Positions 37,017 to 46,365 of a stretch of 64,000 nucleotides of DNA are shown here, piece after piece. The translations under genes were made by a program, and so were the position numbers. Within the stretch, counting starts at the first letter, position 1. Each line of letters begins with the position of its first letter. The notes under the pieces were generated by a model. It had not been told where the DNA came from. It searched no databases and saw only the letters and a program-made list of their open reading frames with translations. This stretch comes from Alentia gelatinosa (taxonomy: Eukaryota > Annelida > Polychaeta > Phyllodocida > Polynoidae): contig OX465583.1 of NCBI GenBank assembly GCA_950022655.1, positions 35,429,360-35,493,359 on the forward strand, in the 5' to 3' direction.

Positions 37017-37060
37017 ATCCCGCGGGATCGTGCATGCAGGCGATATGGTATATCCATATC
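37017..37060. repeat. Two adjacent perfect palindromes
   Basis: ATCCCGCGGGAT (37017-37028) is a 12-bp palindrome. GATATGG-TATAT-CCATATC (37042-37060) is a 19-bp dyad. They are 13 bp apart and lie at the start of the 37-kb direct repeat. Confidence 0.55.
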
Positions 37061-37122
37061 TTCATTAAATATCAATCATTTCAACAGTTAATATTAGATG
37101 TGAGGTGCCAGTAAAAGATATT
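37031..37122 (+). repeat. Local direct repeat, left copy
   Basis: Shares GCAGG.GAT.TGGTATATC and, further on, TGTGAGGTRCCAGTAAAAGA with 37863-37942, in the same order and orientation. This indicates an old segmental duplication over about 830 bp or two copies of an unrecognised repeat. Confidence 0.5.
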
Positions 37123-37202
37123 CCTATAATGTATACCCATTGCTGAACACTCTATAGTTACATACCGCTGCTTGGGGTATAGTAATTATCAGTTATGTAC
37201 AG

Positions 37203-37249
37203 AGGCTGACGTTTTCGTCACAGGCTGACGTTTTCGTCACAGGCTGACC
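37203..37249. repeat. 19-bp tandem repeat with inverted CRE half-sites
   Basis: AGGCTGACGTTTTCGTCAC occurs twice head to tail, followed by a partial third unit. Each unit contains TGACG-TTTT-CGTCA, an inverted pair of CRE half-sites with a 4-bp spacer. The copies are identical, so the duplication is recent or maintained. Confidence 0.75.
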
Positions 37250-37549
37250 ACATGATTTTTATGGACGATTTTATTGTAAACGCACAGTATCAAGAATGGC
37301 CATGCCCTGCCTTCTCATTGACACACCCCAACGGCAGAACATAGAGTTAGAGTTCTGACTAGATTTAGTTCTCTGGTTCGATATGGCCATGCATCTGCAC
37401 GCTCAGATTATTAATCGCAAATAACCCAGAAAACTATATTTTGAAAATAAAAGATGATTATGAATAATCGTTGAGGTCGTAATCACTGCGATTTCGGAGC
37501 CTTCAAAATGTAAACATAGATGCGGCTATGACGTCGCCATGACATTGTC

Positions 37550-37588
37550 ACATAGCAACCAGCATGGCAACCTGCAGTGTTGCTATGT
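37550..37588. repeat. 10-bp stem hairpin with X-box half-sites
   Basis: ACATAGCAAC (37550-37559) and GTTGCTATGT (37579-37588) are exact complements around a 19-nt loop that contains CATGGCAAC. The arms and loop each resemble half an RFX X-box (GCAAC/GTTGC). ACGTCGCCATGACATTG lies just upstream. Confidence 0.4.
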
Positions 37589-37862
37589 AATAGGCGGAAA
37601 ACGGGCAGGACGAAACATACATGTTGAAGTTACTTGATAAGGGTGGCCATTTTTCTTGGACTATCGTAGGTAAAGAAATAATCATCTATATTGATATTTG
37701 AAGGTATGTAGGAATAGGGAGACCAATTACCAGCAAGAGAAAGTCAAAGTTACGAGGTGAGGACCGGAAAGATTACTGCCCAAGGCGTACGCCGCAGGCA
37801 GTAAAATAGTTTCCCTCTATTCCGAAGAAGTAGTTGATGTAAGCTGCTCACTTCACTTGCTT

Positions 37863-37942
37863 GTGCCTGCAGGGGATCTGGTATATCTGATAAAATACAA
37901 AATATTTTAACTGTTAGTGTGAGGTACCAGTAAAAGACATTG
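37863..37942 (+). repeat. Local direct repeat, right copy
   Basis: Partner of 37031-37122. It is followed after 18 bp by a GAGCWGCTC motif. The preceding sequence TTGATGTAAGCTGCTCAC (37834-37851) resembles the following AATGATGTGAGCTGCTCG, so the motif is itself part of a local echo. Confidence 0.5.
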
Positions 37943-37960
37943 TGTAGCAGTAAATGATGT

Positions 37961-38004
37961 GAGCTGCTCGTGGCCTGCCGTCCGCTGACATCTCTGAGCT
38001 GCTC
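37961..38004. promoter_or_regulatory. Paired GAGCWGCTC motifs (copies 6 and 7)
   Basis: GAGCTGCTC at 37961-37969 and again at 37996-38004, same orientation, starts 35 bp apart. A one-mismatch copy (AAGCTGCTC) sits at 37841-37849. Flanks of the two exact copies differ, apart from the TG or TCTG before them. Confidence 0.5.
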
Positions 38005-39251
38005 CTCCTGGTTGTGATCAGTGAGACCTCACAGACAGGTCCAATGTGGCCACCCGATGGTCGCACTGGTGGCTGACACCGCCTTATTTACTGTTACTTC
38101 ACACCGGGTGACTTATGACACTGGAGACACTAGGGGGACTCCCAAAGACATAGTTCTACACAGACCAAACCTAAAAAGACACGGTTTCGCTATAGAATGG
38201 ATGCGTTCTGGTAAACATTAGGGAGATAAATCTATACAGGAATGTATACTTTTTACTTCAGCAATAAAAAGGGATGCACAAATGTCCCTTAACACAAATA
38301 AAGCTTTACGTTTATCACCAATCTTTGGGAAATTCCTTCGGTGAGTATAGTATCTCAGCCATTTAGATAAAAATAAAACTTATATTACTAAGAACATAGG
38401 TGGCTGTCAACAATTTCCCAGCGTATGCTTGGCACTAATTGCCTTATACAGAACAAGTTGATATAGCTGAAGGAAAATCTAGTTTGAGACAGTGTAGATA
38501 GAACTAATTTTAGGAACTGGTTCGGTTTGAACTTTGATCTTGGGTGTACAAAATATGATCCAAACCCTGAGGCATTACTTGTTATCGTCTGCTAGAATTC
38601 TAAGGCATAGCACTATGAAATCATATATTGGGACTATCCTCTGGATGATTTTGATAATGTCTATTCCAGTTTCAAACAGATCTTCTTGAGATTTACTTCA
38701 CAATATCTCTACGGTGATATCTTTTAGATGCGCTCTATCTTTAGCTCTTGTCTTCAGTATTGATACAGAATAAATGATTCAGTAGAACATTGGAAAATCA
38801 AATAGTTTTGAGAAAATGCTCAAGACTATGTTACGTAGCATAATTAAAACCATGAATATTTGCTAATCTAGAGGTATCCCATCACCAAACAGCGTTGCCA
38901 ACCAATTTGCATCAAATATTATCTGAAACATCTCCCCAAAATCTTACGCGTGACATCTATTTCAAAGTTAATATATGACATTATCTGAAGGTGTAAATCT
39001 TCAAAGGTCTTTTTTTTATCCCAGAACCAGGTAGGTCGTGATAGCTGAATCCTTACCTGACTGTTGGTATTACATATTTCTTATTAAAGGAGACTGCAGT
39101 GACGCTCGATCTGTTATAAATCATGACGCTGACGCCTTTGATCATTCTCACAGCTGACAGTTTTTCACACCTCTTAACTGACAAACTATCAACACAGATA
39201 TACATATCAAAAGCATAATACTCGGCAAAGCGGCACACCCGGATTCTTTAT

Positions 39252-39421
39252 GTGCTCTTTGATATTTAGTTTTATCGGGAAAATCCATAGTTATGCATTT
39301 AGACTTTGGATCCTGGAGAACTTCAGTGATATATCAAATGTTTAAAGGACACACCCTTCGTGTTAAAGTGTTCTTTGATATTAGGTTTTATTTTTGTGGA
39401 GAAATTCATAGTAATACATTT
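39252..39421 (+). repeat. 116-bp degenerate tandem duplication
   Basis: GTGCTCTTTGATATTTAGTT at 39252 recurs as GTGTTCTTTGATATTAGGTT at 39368. ATCCATAGTTATGCATTTA is likewise echoed by TTCATAGTAATACATTTA further into each unit. Confidence 0.55.
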
Positions 39422-39704
39422 ATTGATATGCAAAGGTTCATATTATCCATCTTTCTCCTATTGCTGGTGAATATAAATATTCTGATTAGTTCCACCTTCT
39501 TTATGTATCTTATCCACACAGCTCTGCTAGCATAATCAATCTTATTGTGAACAAAACGGAAATCTCTGCTATTATCTCAGTGTTTCATAATAGCTTGTAG
39601 CCCACATAGCTCCAGGGCAAATCTTAATGCAAACCCCATTGATTACAGAATAGTTAATTAGTGGTCGGATGTTCCTCGTGCTAATGGCTGCTCGCAGGGA
39701 CACT

Positions 39705-39718
39705 TGACCCCTTGACCT
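39705..39718 (-). promoter_or_regulatory. Nuclear-receptor DR2 site
   Basis: The minus strand reads AGGTCA-AG-GGGTCA, a direct repeat with 2-bp spacing, one of the layouts used by RAR/RXR-type heterodimers. It is near the GC-rich block that starts at 39.9 kb. Confidence 0.4.
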
Positions 39719-40399
39719 CGGCAATGGGTCGATCATTTATGATGACTCAGTATTAATTCATAACAACACAAGGGGAGGCAGGCTTACACGACAAGGGAGG
39801 GAAGGACTGTCTCCCCCCACCCTTCTTTCTCGCCCAGAAGCACCTGAGATCACGTTCTGATGAATTAATTAATCTAATGACTAATCCCGCATCTTTTTTG
39901 TTTTGTGTGTGTGAAGTCATGCATGCTTGGGTTCATCCTGTGTTCACTGGGCCGCGACTGGACTAGGCATTGCTGGTGGAGATGGGCATGATGCCCACTC
40001 TGCACCTGGATAGGGATGGGATTGGGGATGCTGGGAGGGCGGGTTTTTGGGGAAGCTGTGGTTACCAAGGCTGGTCAGGCCACAGGTGGGTAACCATGGG
40101 AACAGACCACCTGCTCATCTGAATATTTCATCGGGGCAGATGCGGGGCTGGTGTCAAGGGGGCGGGGTGAGGGTGTCGAGTGGGGGCGGGCTCACCTGTG
40201 CCGATCATCGTGCTCTATCACCCCCAGGCATTAACAGCCCTGGAGGAAGCGGAGGTGTCTGTGTGTATACATGTGGATCCCACCACCCTGGGTGTACGTA
40301 GATGGATTCGTGCTGTTTTGCTAGACACTCTTTGCTATGAATCTCCCCGGTACTGGCATTTGTTATAACCCACCCATGATTAACTACCTCCATATTGAC

Positions 40400-40416
40400 T
40401 GACGTCACTGACGTCA
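40400..40416. promoter_or_regulatory. CRE doublet
   Basis: Two perfect TGACGTCA palindromes (40400-40407 and 40409-40416) are separated by a single base and followed by a half-site ATGACGTAG (40424-40432). Each 8-mer is expected about once per window. CREs bind CREB/ATF dimers. Confidence 0.55.
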
Positions 40417-40889
40417 TCGTCATATGACGTAGATGTAATGTCAGGATGCTGTAGTAAACCAGATTCATGTCTTATTTGTGATCCGCCGTTCGGCCACATG
40501 CTGCAGGACCATCGATCAAACCCGCCCACCGCTAGGGTGATCTATGGGGGGCAACCTGTGACGCGGCGCTACCACCAGGGGCGGTTCTTGTCGGCTGTCA
40601 AAGTCCGCCCGGAGCGAACAAGGCCCCCCACAATCCCGTAGGCCCTCACAATGCACCCCGCCTCACTCCAATTGTCTTTATGAGTGTCCACTTGGCCTCC
40701 CAGACTCCATTCCCTACAATTAGCATGAAATGGCCCTAAATGGCGTGTCATGGAGAGGTGACCCCCTCCCAGTCAACCCCTCACCCCTACCTCACCCCAT
40801 GACCAACCCCCGCTCCCAGCCTGCCACCCGCCCCACTGCTGACCTTCGTATGACCTTGACCCCAACCCCGCAGCACCCTCTGCAGAGTG

Positions 40890-40903
40890 GCGCCCTCTGC
40901 TGG
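40890..40903 (-). promoter_or_regulatory. CTCF-like site, perfect core
   Basis: The minus strand reads CCAGCAGAGGGCGC, matching all 14 positions of CCASYAGRKGGCRS. The expected number of perfect matches in 64 kb is about 0.03. Confidence 0.6.
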
Positions 40904-41270
40904 GGCTCTCAGATTGTATTCACCTGGGGGCTTTATCCTTCCCTTATCAGCATAACAGGACCACGCATGCGCGCCCTGACCGACATGGTAGCCTGTGCTG
41001 GCACCTAGCGGCCGTGCTGGAAACCAGGGTGGGAATGGGTGAAAAGCGTGGCGGCCTTGTCAAACAGTCAGCTTTGATTTGGTTAAGTTTGCTGGTGGTG
41101 ACATGGAAGGGGGTGGCAGCTACCGTCTGGGGGGTGCTGACCGGGCTGATTGGATCCCCCACACACATCCCGCACCCACACAGGCTTCTTTTCCTGCCAC
41201 CGCCCCCTGCATTAGCGGGTGTTGATGGCTTAATTTCCCACGCAAGGTGTGAGGGACCCGGAGATGGGAA

Positions 41271-41310
41271 AGCAGCTCTGAGCAGCTCCGAGCAGTTCAG
41301 AGCAGAACAC
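41271..41310. repeat. Four tandem AGCAGCTCYG-type decamers with GAGCWGCTC (copy 8)
   Basis: AGCAGCTCTG, AGCAGCTCCG, AGCAGTTCAG and AGCAGAACAC follow each other without gaps, decaying to the right. The exact GAGCAGCTC is at 41280-41288. The 10-bp period equals about one helical turn. Confidence 0.5.
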
Positions 41311-41320
41311 TAACACTGAT

Positions 41321-43013
41321 CGAGGCCTAATTCTGATGACTAGTAATTGGTTTAGAACAGCCCTCCCCAACCCCGGACATTCGATCCACGAAAAAGCTAA
41401 CAGAATAATCTAATAATTAGCTACGCTTCAACGCCTCCCTGTACCGCCCTAGTGGACATGGCATTCATCTAATGTCACCCTCAGGTCGTCCCCGCTTCAC
41501 GAGAAATTAGGAAAGCGCTGTGGACAAGCTCGAGGCAGCTCATAAATGAGGCCACAGCGGCTGGTGGCGTTATCGATGCCTATTAATATTACCACAGGGG
41601 CTGATCTTATCTCTCAACCTTGCCTGCCTCTCTAACCCACAGAATTGATAACTTGCCAACTACAAAACCAAACCCGTCGTGCATGTATTTTTCTATTCAT
41701 TTTTCTTGTTTATTCCAATAGTTCCCCGTGAAAAGGTTTAATTGATTGGGCACAGTTCAATCAATTCCTGTTTCATGACATGCCCAAAGGGCTTTCGTTT
41801 TACTGAACCATTCAGAGACTAAGCCACGACTGAATCCCCACCCGTTAAATAAACAATGGTTATTTGATAGCTACAGTCTTTGTGTTGACATTTTGGGGAG
41901 AGTTATTTATGGCAGGGTCGTATAAAACCTGCGCCAGTGAGATATCCGAAACCCAAATGTACCTGGGGCCCACAAAAATACAATCCACCATTCGTATTTT
42001 ACATGGAGGTCTTAATTTTTTCTACGCTTGGCCAAAAGGGTGTCCATGGATTCCCAATAAGAAATTGTGAGCATTAAGACAAAATGGCGTTACCTGATAC
42101 CTATTTATGAAACACCCAAATAACTATGATTATTCACGGGAATTTTACGATGTTGGACTAGCCTTCGCGGCCACCCCTTCTCAAATACTCCATTTCTTTC
42201 TCATTTTGCCACACCACAAGGCACATGTTTTAAGGCATAATTTTATATAAAACATTTAATGTTTCTTAATGGTGATGATGATAGAAAACCTCGCCAGCTG
42301 ATGGTTACCTGGTAATTACACGACTTTAAAATGAATTTCGAAACTTTAAAATGGAGTCTTTAGTGGTGCGTACTCCGCTTACTCAACACCACACCATCTG
42401 ACAGAATGGAACTAGGAGTTCTATAGTGTGAGGAAACCATCTATTGGATCAGCAGGATGGCACCCAATGTGCTTTGACAAAAATCACTAATGGCCTCAAA
42501 TCACAATCCCAATTTCATGTGGAGGTAATCTGATGTTAGGAGACACGTGCTTACAAAAGCAGAGATTTGGTCAAAAAGTGGGGGGAACTCTTTTGTGGTT
42601 AGGGGCGCATGGACATTTTAGGGGGTTTTAGGGAGCGGTGATGCTTTCCCTTGGTTCGAGGGGGTGATGGGGTGAACAACAAAGTGAAACTGAAAGCAAC
42701 GGAGGCTGGGGTTAATGTGTTCCTCGTGAGTCAATAATACCTTATGAATATAACTATGAAATATTACGCATTTAGATTCATAGCATTGGCCAATTCCGTC
42801 ATCTGTTACAATATGGCTCGTGTTGAAGTAATTTAGATCTTAATTAAAATACGTCCTCTCATTACATAACCTATAAATTGCCACAATGTTCAAATCATTG
42901 GATCTTCCTCTCTATCCCTCCCACCGCTTCAGGAAAAGAATCCTCAGTAAAAGGTTAGCAAATATCTGGTTATCTTCTAGAGATGCTACCACTATCAATT
43001 AGCAAGAACACCT
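41321..43013. other. Intergenic DNA
   Basis: No gene or repeat recognised. G-rich words occur near 42580-42720. Short frames only. Confidence 0.45.
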
Positions 43014-43082
43014 TTCAAACATATGAGCTGTATAGACTAATTAGCCAATGTAGAAAATCATTCCTTGATCTTGGAGTTTAGA
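43014..43082 (+). repeat. Direct repeat flanking a 0.68-kb segment, left copy
   Basis: TTTCAAAC then GCTGTATAGACTAATTAGCC and TAGAAAATCATTCCTTGATC match the right copy at 43758-43850 in order. The right copy carries 31 extra bases in the middle. Confidence 0.55.
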
Positions 43083-43757
43083 GCTGATGCTGCGTTTATT
43101 CTGTGTTCCCGGCACCCCGGTAGTAGTGCACTGTGGAGGAACCAGGATGGACATGGGGAACTCAGGTGATGGGATGGGGAAACATGAATGACCATAGCTC
43201 ACCCCAACATATGGGAGATAAGGGGACCAGTGAGCAGCTCTGTTAAACATTTTGTTCTGGAGGTCCTTACACTAGTGAGAATTGTTTCTGGCCACAGTGG
43301 GATAGGGTATCCGTCACAATCTGTGACGGTACATAGTGTGACGTTGCGCAACAGGGAGTTGGTCCGTGGCAAGAAGGGACCTCTGGCTGCTGCCGATGCC
43401 TCACGGTCCTTTCAAAATCCACTATGTTTGAGGCCTATCCCCTCACGCTTTGACATGTTCCATTACATTAGTCGTTACAACATGGCACAAATGCTTCCCA
43501 TTGTACTGCAGCAAGTCAAGGCATGTGACAGTTGTTGTCCATGGCTTGTTATGCCTTGCCTTGTAGCCATACAGCTTACTACCTTGTGCAGCTTTCTGTG
43601 GCTGTCCGCATCGGGTACATACATGCTGCTGCCACTACTGCTGCCGCCACCAATGCTCAATCAGCAGATATTACAGCAACAGAAGAAGTGTCTGAACCAG
43701 AGCTAGACTCATCTGAGACAGAAGATGCTCCTCCAAGTCGATGTGTACTTTCTACTG
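43083..43757. other. Segment between direct repeats, unrecognised open frames
   Basis: A 172-codon plus-strand frame (43188-43706) spans most of the segment. A second plus-strand frame in another phase ends at 43768 with an acidic serine-rich tail (EVSEPELDSSETED). I recognise neither. The perfect dyad CCGTCACA-ATC-TGTGACGG (43311-43329) lies inside the longer frame. Its length is within chance expectation for the window. An inserted processed fragment or a decayed element internal region are possible. Confidence 0.3.
43232..43240. promoter_or_regulatory. GAGCWGCTC motif (copy 9 of 12)
   Basis: Exact GAGCAGCTC preceded by GT, inside the segment bounded by direct repeats. Confidence 0.4.
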
Positions 43758-43850
43758 TTTCAAACTAGGGCTGTATAGACCAATTAAACAATGCATTTAG
43801 CTATAGGTATTGAGGCTGCCCAAGTAGAAAATTATTCCTTGAGCTTAGAT
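43758..43850 (+). repeat. Direct repeat flanking a 0.68-kb segment, right copy
   Basis: Partner of 43014-43082, about 744 bp away. The 31-bp stretch 43793-43824 has no counterpart in the left copy, so one copy gained or lost it. Confidence 0.55.
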
Positions 43851-44106
43851 TCAATGGGTACATTTCACAAATTTGGTCTAAAGATATACAATAAACCAAA
43901 ATATTGTTTAATCATGCAGGTCAACATATACAAAGCCGCACTAATTCACAGCTTATATAATCATGAGGAATTTATACGCGAAATATGGCCCTTTTGTTTT
44001 ACAGGTTCCTACAAGATAATGCAGGATCCTTTCAGATATGATTAAGCGGCTCTATACATGCAGGAAGCGTGAGGGAATGGTCACAAAAATGTCTGGTGAC
44101 CACCCT
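43851..44106. other. Intergenic DNA
   Basis: AT-rich, nothing recognised. Confidence 0.4.
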
Positions 44107-44234
44107 GTAGTGGTGGATAGGAGGGTGAAGGGGTGCGGTCAGAGTCCTAGGGACAATAGGGGCGAGGTGGGGGTTAGAGTGGGGCGGGGGTTATAGCGGG
44201 CCGGGGTGAAGGTTACAGTGGGGCGGGGGTGACC
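44107..44234 (+). repeat. G-rich degenerate minisatellite
   Basis: Units of the form TTANAGNGGGGCGGGGG recur from about 44173 to 44234 at roughly 20-bp spacing, after a looser GGGTG/GGGG stretch. Several windows contain four G-runs of three or more, so quadruplex formation is possible. Confidence 0.5.
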
Positions 44235-44400
44235 GCTGGGAGATGCTCTGACGTGCCCACAAGACCACGAGGCCGAGCTGGCCCGCCAATGATGCTCACC
44301 AATAGACTTTAATCAAATCTCCGCTCCCCAGCCGGCCATTGAGGCTCGTAAGTAGACTAATTCTGCCTGATGTCATCTGCCCTGCGGCCCGCTTCTGGGC

Positions 44401-44510
44401 GTTGGTGGTGGGTGTGGTGGTAGGTTGGTAATTGTGGTAGCGATTGTGGTGGTGATGGTGATGCTGTTGTTGTTCGTGGTGCTAATTTACTGTTGGTGTT
44501 TGTGGTAGAT
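44401..44510 (+). repeat. Degenerate GGT/GTT triplet tract
   Basis: Irregular GGT, GTT and GAT triplets dominate the plus strand. The same low-complexity style resumes at about 44830-45130, on the other side of the foldback pair, suggesting that the foldback elements inserted into one longer tract. Confidence 0.5.
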
Positions 44511-44519
44511 ACTATAGAG

Positions 44520-44818
44520 GAAACCCATGAAAGTTTAGGGTCTGAGCTCGTATCCCATCGAGTTTGAATCACGTAGTAATTCACAAGGCGAAGCCGCGTG
44601 AATTGCTATGTGATTCAAATGAGATGGGATCGAGCTCTGACTCTGAACTTGAATGGGTTTCTGAATTTATCTCACCCTTAATATTGACTAATGGGCTAAC
44701 ATTTGTGACATTATCCCCCATTGGATATTTTTCCTAAATATCTAATGGGTATTAGATACGACTTTCCAATGTTAAGTCTATGGAGAAAAAATATCTGGGG
44801 TGAGATAAATGCTGGAAA
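44520..44818 (+). mobile_element. Double foldback element, GGCGAAGC-loop family copy 2
   Basis: The first foldback (44520-44661) has arms starting GAAACCCAT.AA and ending GGGTTTC around the loop AAGGCGAAGCC; its arms are about 80 percent complementary. The second (44665-44810) has ends ATTTATCTCACCC/GGGTGAGATAAAT and an inner stem CCCATTGGATATTT/AAATATCTAATGGG. The order, a GGCGAAGC-loop hairpin and then a TTTAYCTCACCC block, matches 62257-62455, though the stem sequences differ. Both foldbacks are flanked by GTTTC/GAAAC, so they may move as one unit. Confidence 0.6.
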
Positions 44819-46070
44819 CAGAAAATCATGGTGCTATTGTTGTTGCAATTGGTGCTAGATTATGGTGACTTTGCTGGTTCTGGTAGTAGGTAGTAGGTGC
44901 TGAGTTGTGGTCGGCGGGTGGTAGGAGGTGGGATGTGGTGAGATGGTAATACTGGTGGTAATATTGATTGAGGGTAGCGATGCTGATGTTCTGTTATTTT
45001 ATGTTCCTATTGCTGATATTACTATATGTAGTGGTAGATGTATGGTGGAAGGCACACTGTAACTTTTGGTATTATTAATGTTTGTACTGGTGATAATGCT
45101 TATGGTGATGGTAGTGATAATTCTGATGTAGTAGAGATAGAGTTCATGTTGCGGCTGTTATTATTTACTGTTTTAACATTTTCGTTGAAGGGGAGGGGGA
45201 AGATGTGTTACAGTCAAAAACCCTTACTTATACAACCCCATGCTTATATGTTTCCAACCTCTCCATGCAATGTAGTCCGAGAGGCTCTGACTGTTTAGCG
45301 GTGCAGACAGTCAGAGAGCAGCCCCATAGAGCGCTAGGCAAACTAGTCAGAAACATTGGTACAGCTCAGCTCAGCAGCCATTTCCCATATAAATTGAGGT
45401 AGAATCTTTCCGATTTTGTAGTATAGAGCTTCCTGAGACACAATGTAATAAAATGACAGTGATTTCCTTCCTTTCCATTAGTTCTAAATAATAGAACAGC
45501 CACTGTTTGTAAAATTCATGTCATGACTTCAACAGGCAGGAAGTTTTCTGGAAATGGCGGCCTCCAATACCCAACACAAGGGGATGCCAGGAACCAGTTT
45601 ATCAAATATGGCCGACATGAGTTAGAAGTGGTGAGACTTTGTGAAATAAGTTGTACTAAAAGGGTCCAAAAAGTGACACAAAAAACAAAACACGAGTTTC
45701 TACCATCATAAGGAATTTATCATACATCTCTGAAGGTAAGGGTGCATGAACATGCACTGACATTGACAGGATTATTCAGAACCAAGGAGGTGCTTTTCTG
45801 TACTATGGGAAAAAGTGCATGTGATCTCTGACTGTCCACTAGGCAGTTAAAGTTTCTCGGACTACATGCAATATAGCCTATAAATAAGGGATATGTAAAT
45901 AACTCTCTACCCACCTACACGCCCATTCTCCAAAAATAGGGAGGAAAAAACTATCAAAAAAACAAAACATATAACAGCACTCATATACAACAGCTAATGT
46001 CCACAGTTTTACTTCTTCCAATCAAGTGACCCAGAGGAGAGGAAAAGATGAGGAGGAGCTTGGAACCCCA
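44819..46070. other. Intergenic DNA, triplet-rich to 45130
   Basis: The first 300 bp continue the GGT/GAT-rich style. The rest is unremarkable, with short frames only. Confidence 0.45.
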
Positions 46071-46202
46071 GGTGGTTGTGTTGGGGTGGGTGGTGGTGGT
46101 AGTGGTGGTGGTCGGGGGTGTGGGGTCAGGGTGTTGGTAGGGAGGGTGGAGGGGGGAAGGTTGTAGTGTAGAGGGCGGCGAGGCGGGCGTTGTATCGGGG
46201 GG
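46071..46202 (+). repeat. G-rich GGT/GGGG tract
   Basis: About 130 bases in which the plus strand is mostly G and T with many G-runs (TGGGTGGTGGTGGT, GGAGGGGGGAAGG). It lies directly upstream of a YY1/ETS-bearing segment. Quadruplex-capable. Confidence 0.6.
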
Positions 46203-46365
46203 TTCGAGGCTTTTAAAGAGACGATGGCGGCGGCAACCATTAGTATGCCGGCATTCTTTTAAAGGGAGATGCTCCATCATAATAAAACAGGGCACTAAAA
46301 AACGTGCACATAAAGGTGTGGGCCTCCGCTTCCGGCGCCACTCAGTCTACGTCATGTGGAAGACG
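46203..46365. promoter_or_regulatory. Weak promoter-like segment (YY1, ETS, CRE half)
   Basis: GATGGCGGC (46223-46231) is a YY1-type core, CTTCCGG (46329-46335) an ETS core and TACGTCA (46350-46356) a CRE half-site, next to a G-rich tract. Each alone is weak; the combination resembles CpG-type starts. No exon was recognised on either side. Confidence 0.3.

Larger units (their letters stand above)
37123..37862. other. Intergenic DNA between local repeat copies
   Basis: Contains the 19-bp tandem at 37203 and a hairpin at 37550-37588. No gene recognised. Confidence 0.45.
38005..39898. other. Intergenic DNA
   Basis: AT-rich, no gene recognised. The tandem duplication at 39.25 kb and the DR2 site at 39.7 kb are listed separately. 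Confidence 0.45.
39899..41320. other. GC-rich block with clustered regulatory sites
   Basis: This 1.4-kb block is distinctly richer in G+C. It holds a CRE doublet (40400), a perfect CTCF-type core (40890), TGACCTTGACCC (40851-40862, tandem receptor half-sites without spacer) and a tandem of AGCAGCTCYG units (41271). Frames of 60-99 codons run on both strands. One acceptor-like CACCCCCAG at 40223-40231 precedes an open stretch, but no donor or domain supports an exon. It could be a promoter or enhancer island of an unseen gene. Confidence 0.45.

Noticed and set aside
40223..40330. Possible small exon after an acceptor-like CACCCCCAG
   Set aside because: No credible donor and no recognisable peptide.
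43188..43706. 172-codon plus-strand open frame as a gene
   Set aside because: No recognisable domain, interrupted alternative frame with equally protein-like tail, and length within what chance gives in 64 kb (rough estimate about 160 codons for the longest).
44881..44900. let-7-like word GTAGTAGGTAGTAGGT
   Set aside because: It is part of a degenerate triplet tract with no precursor fold.
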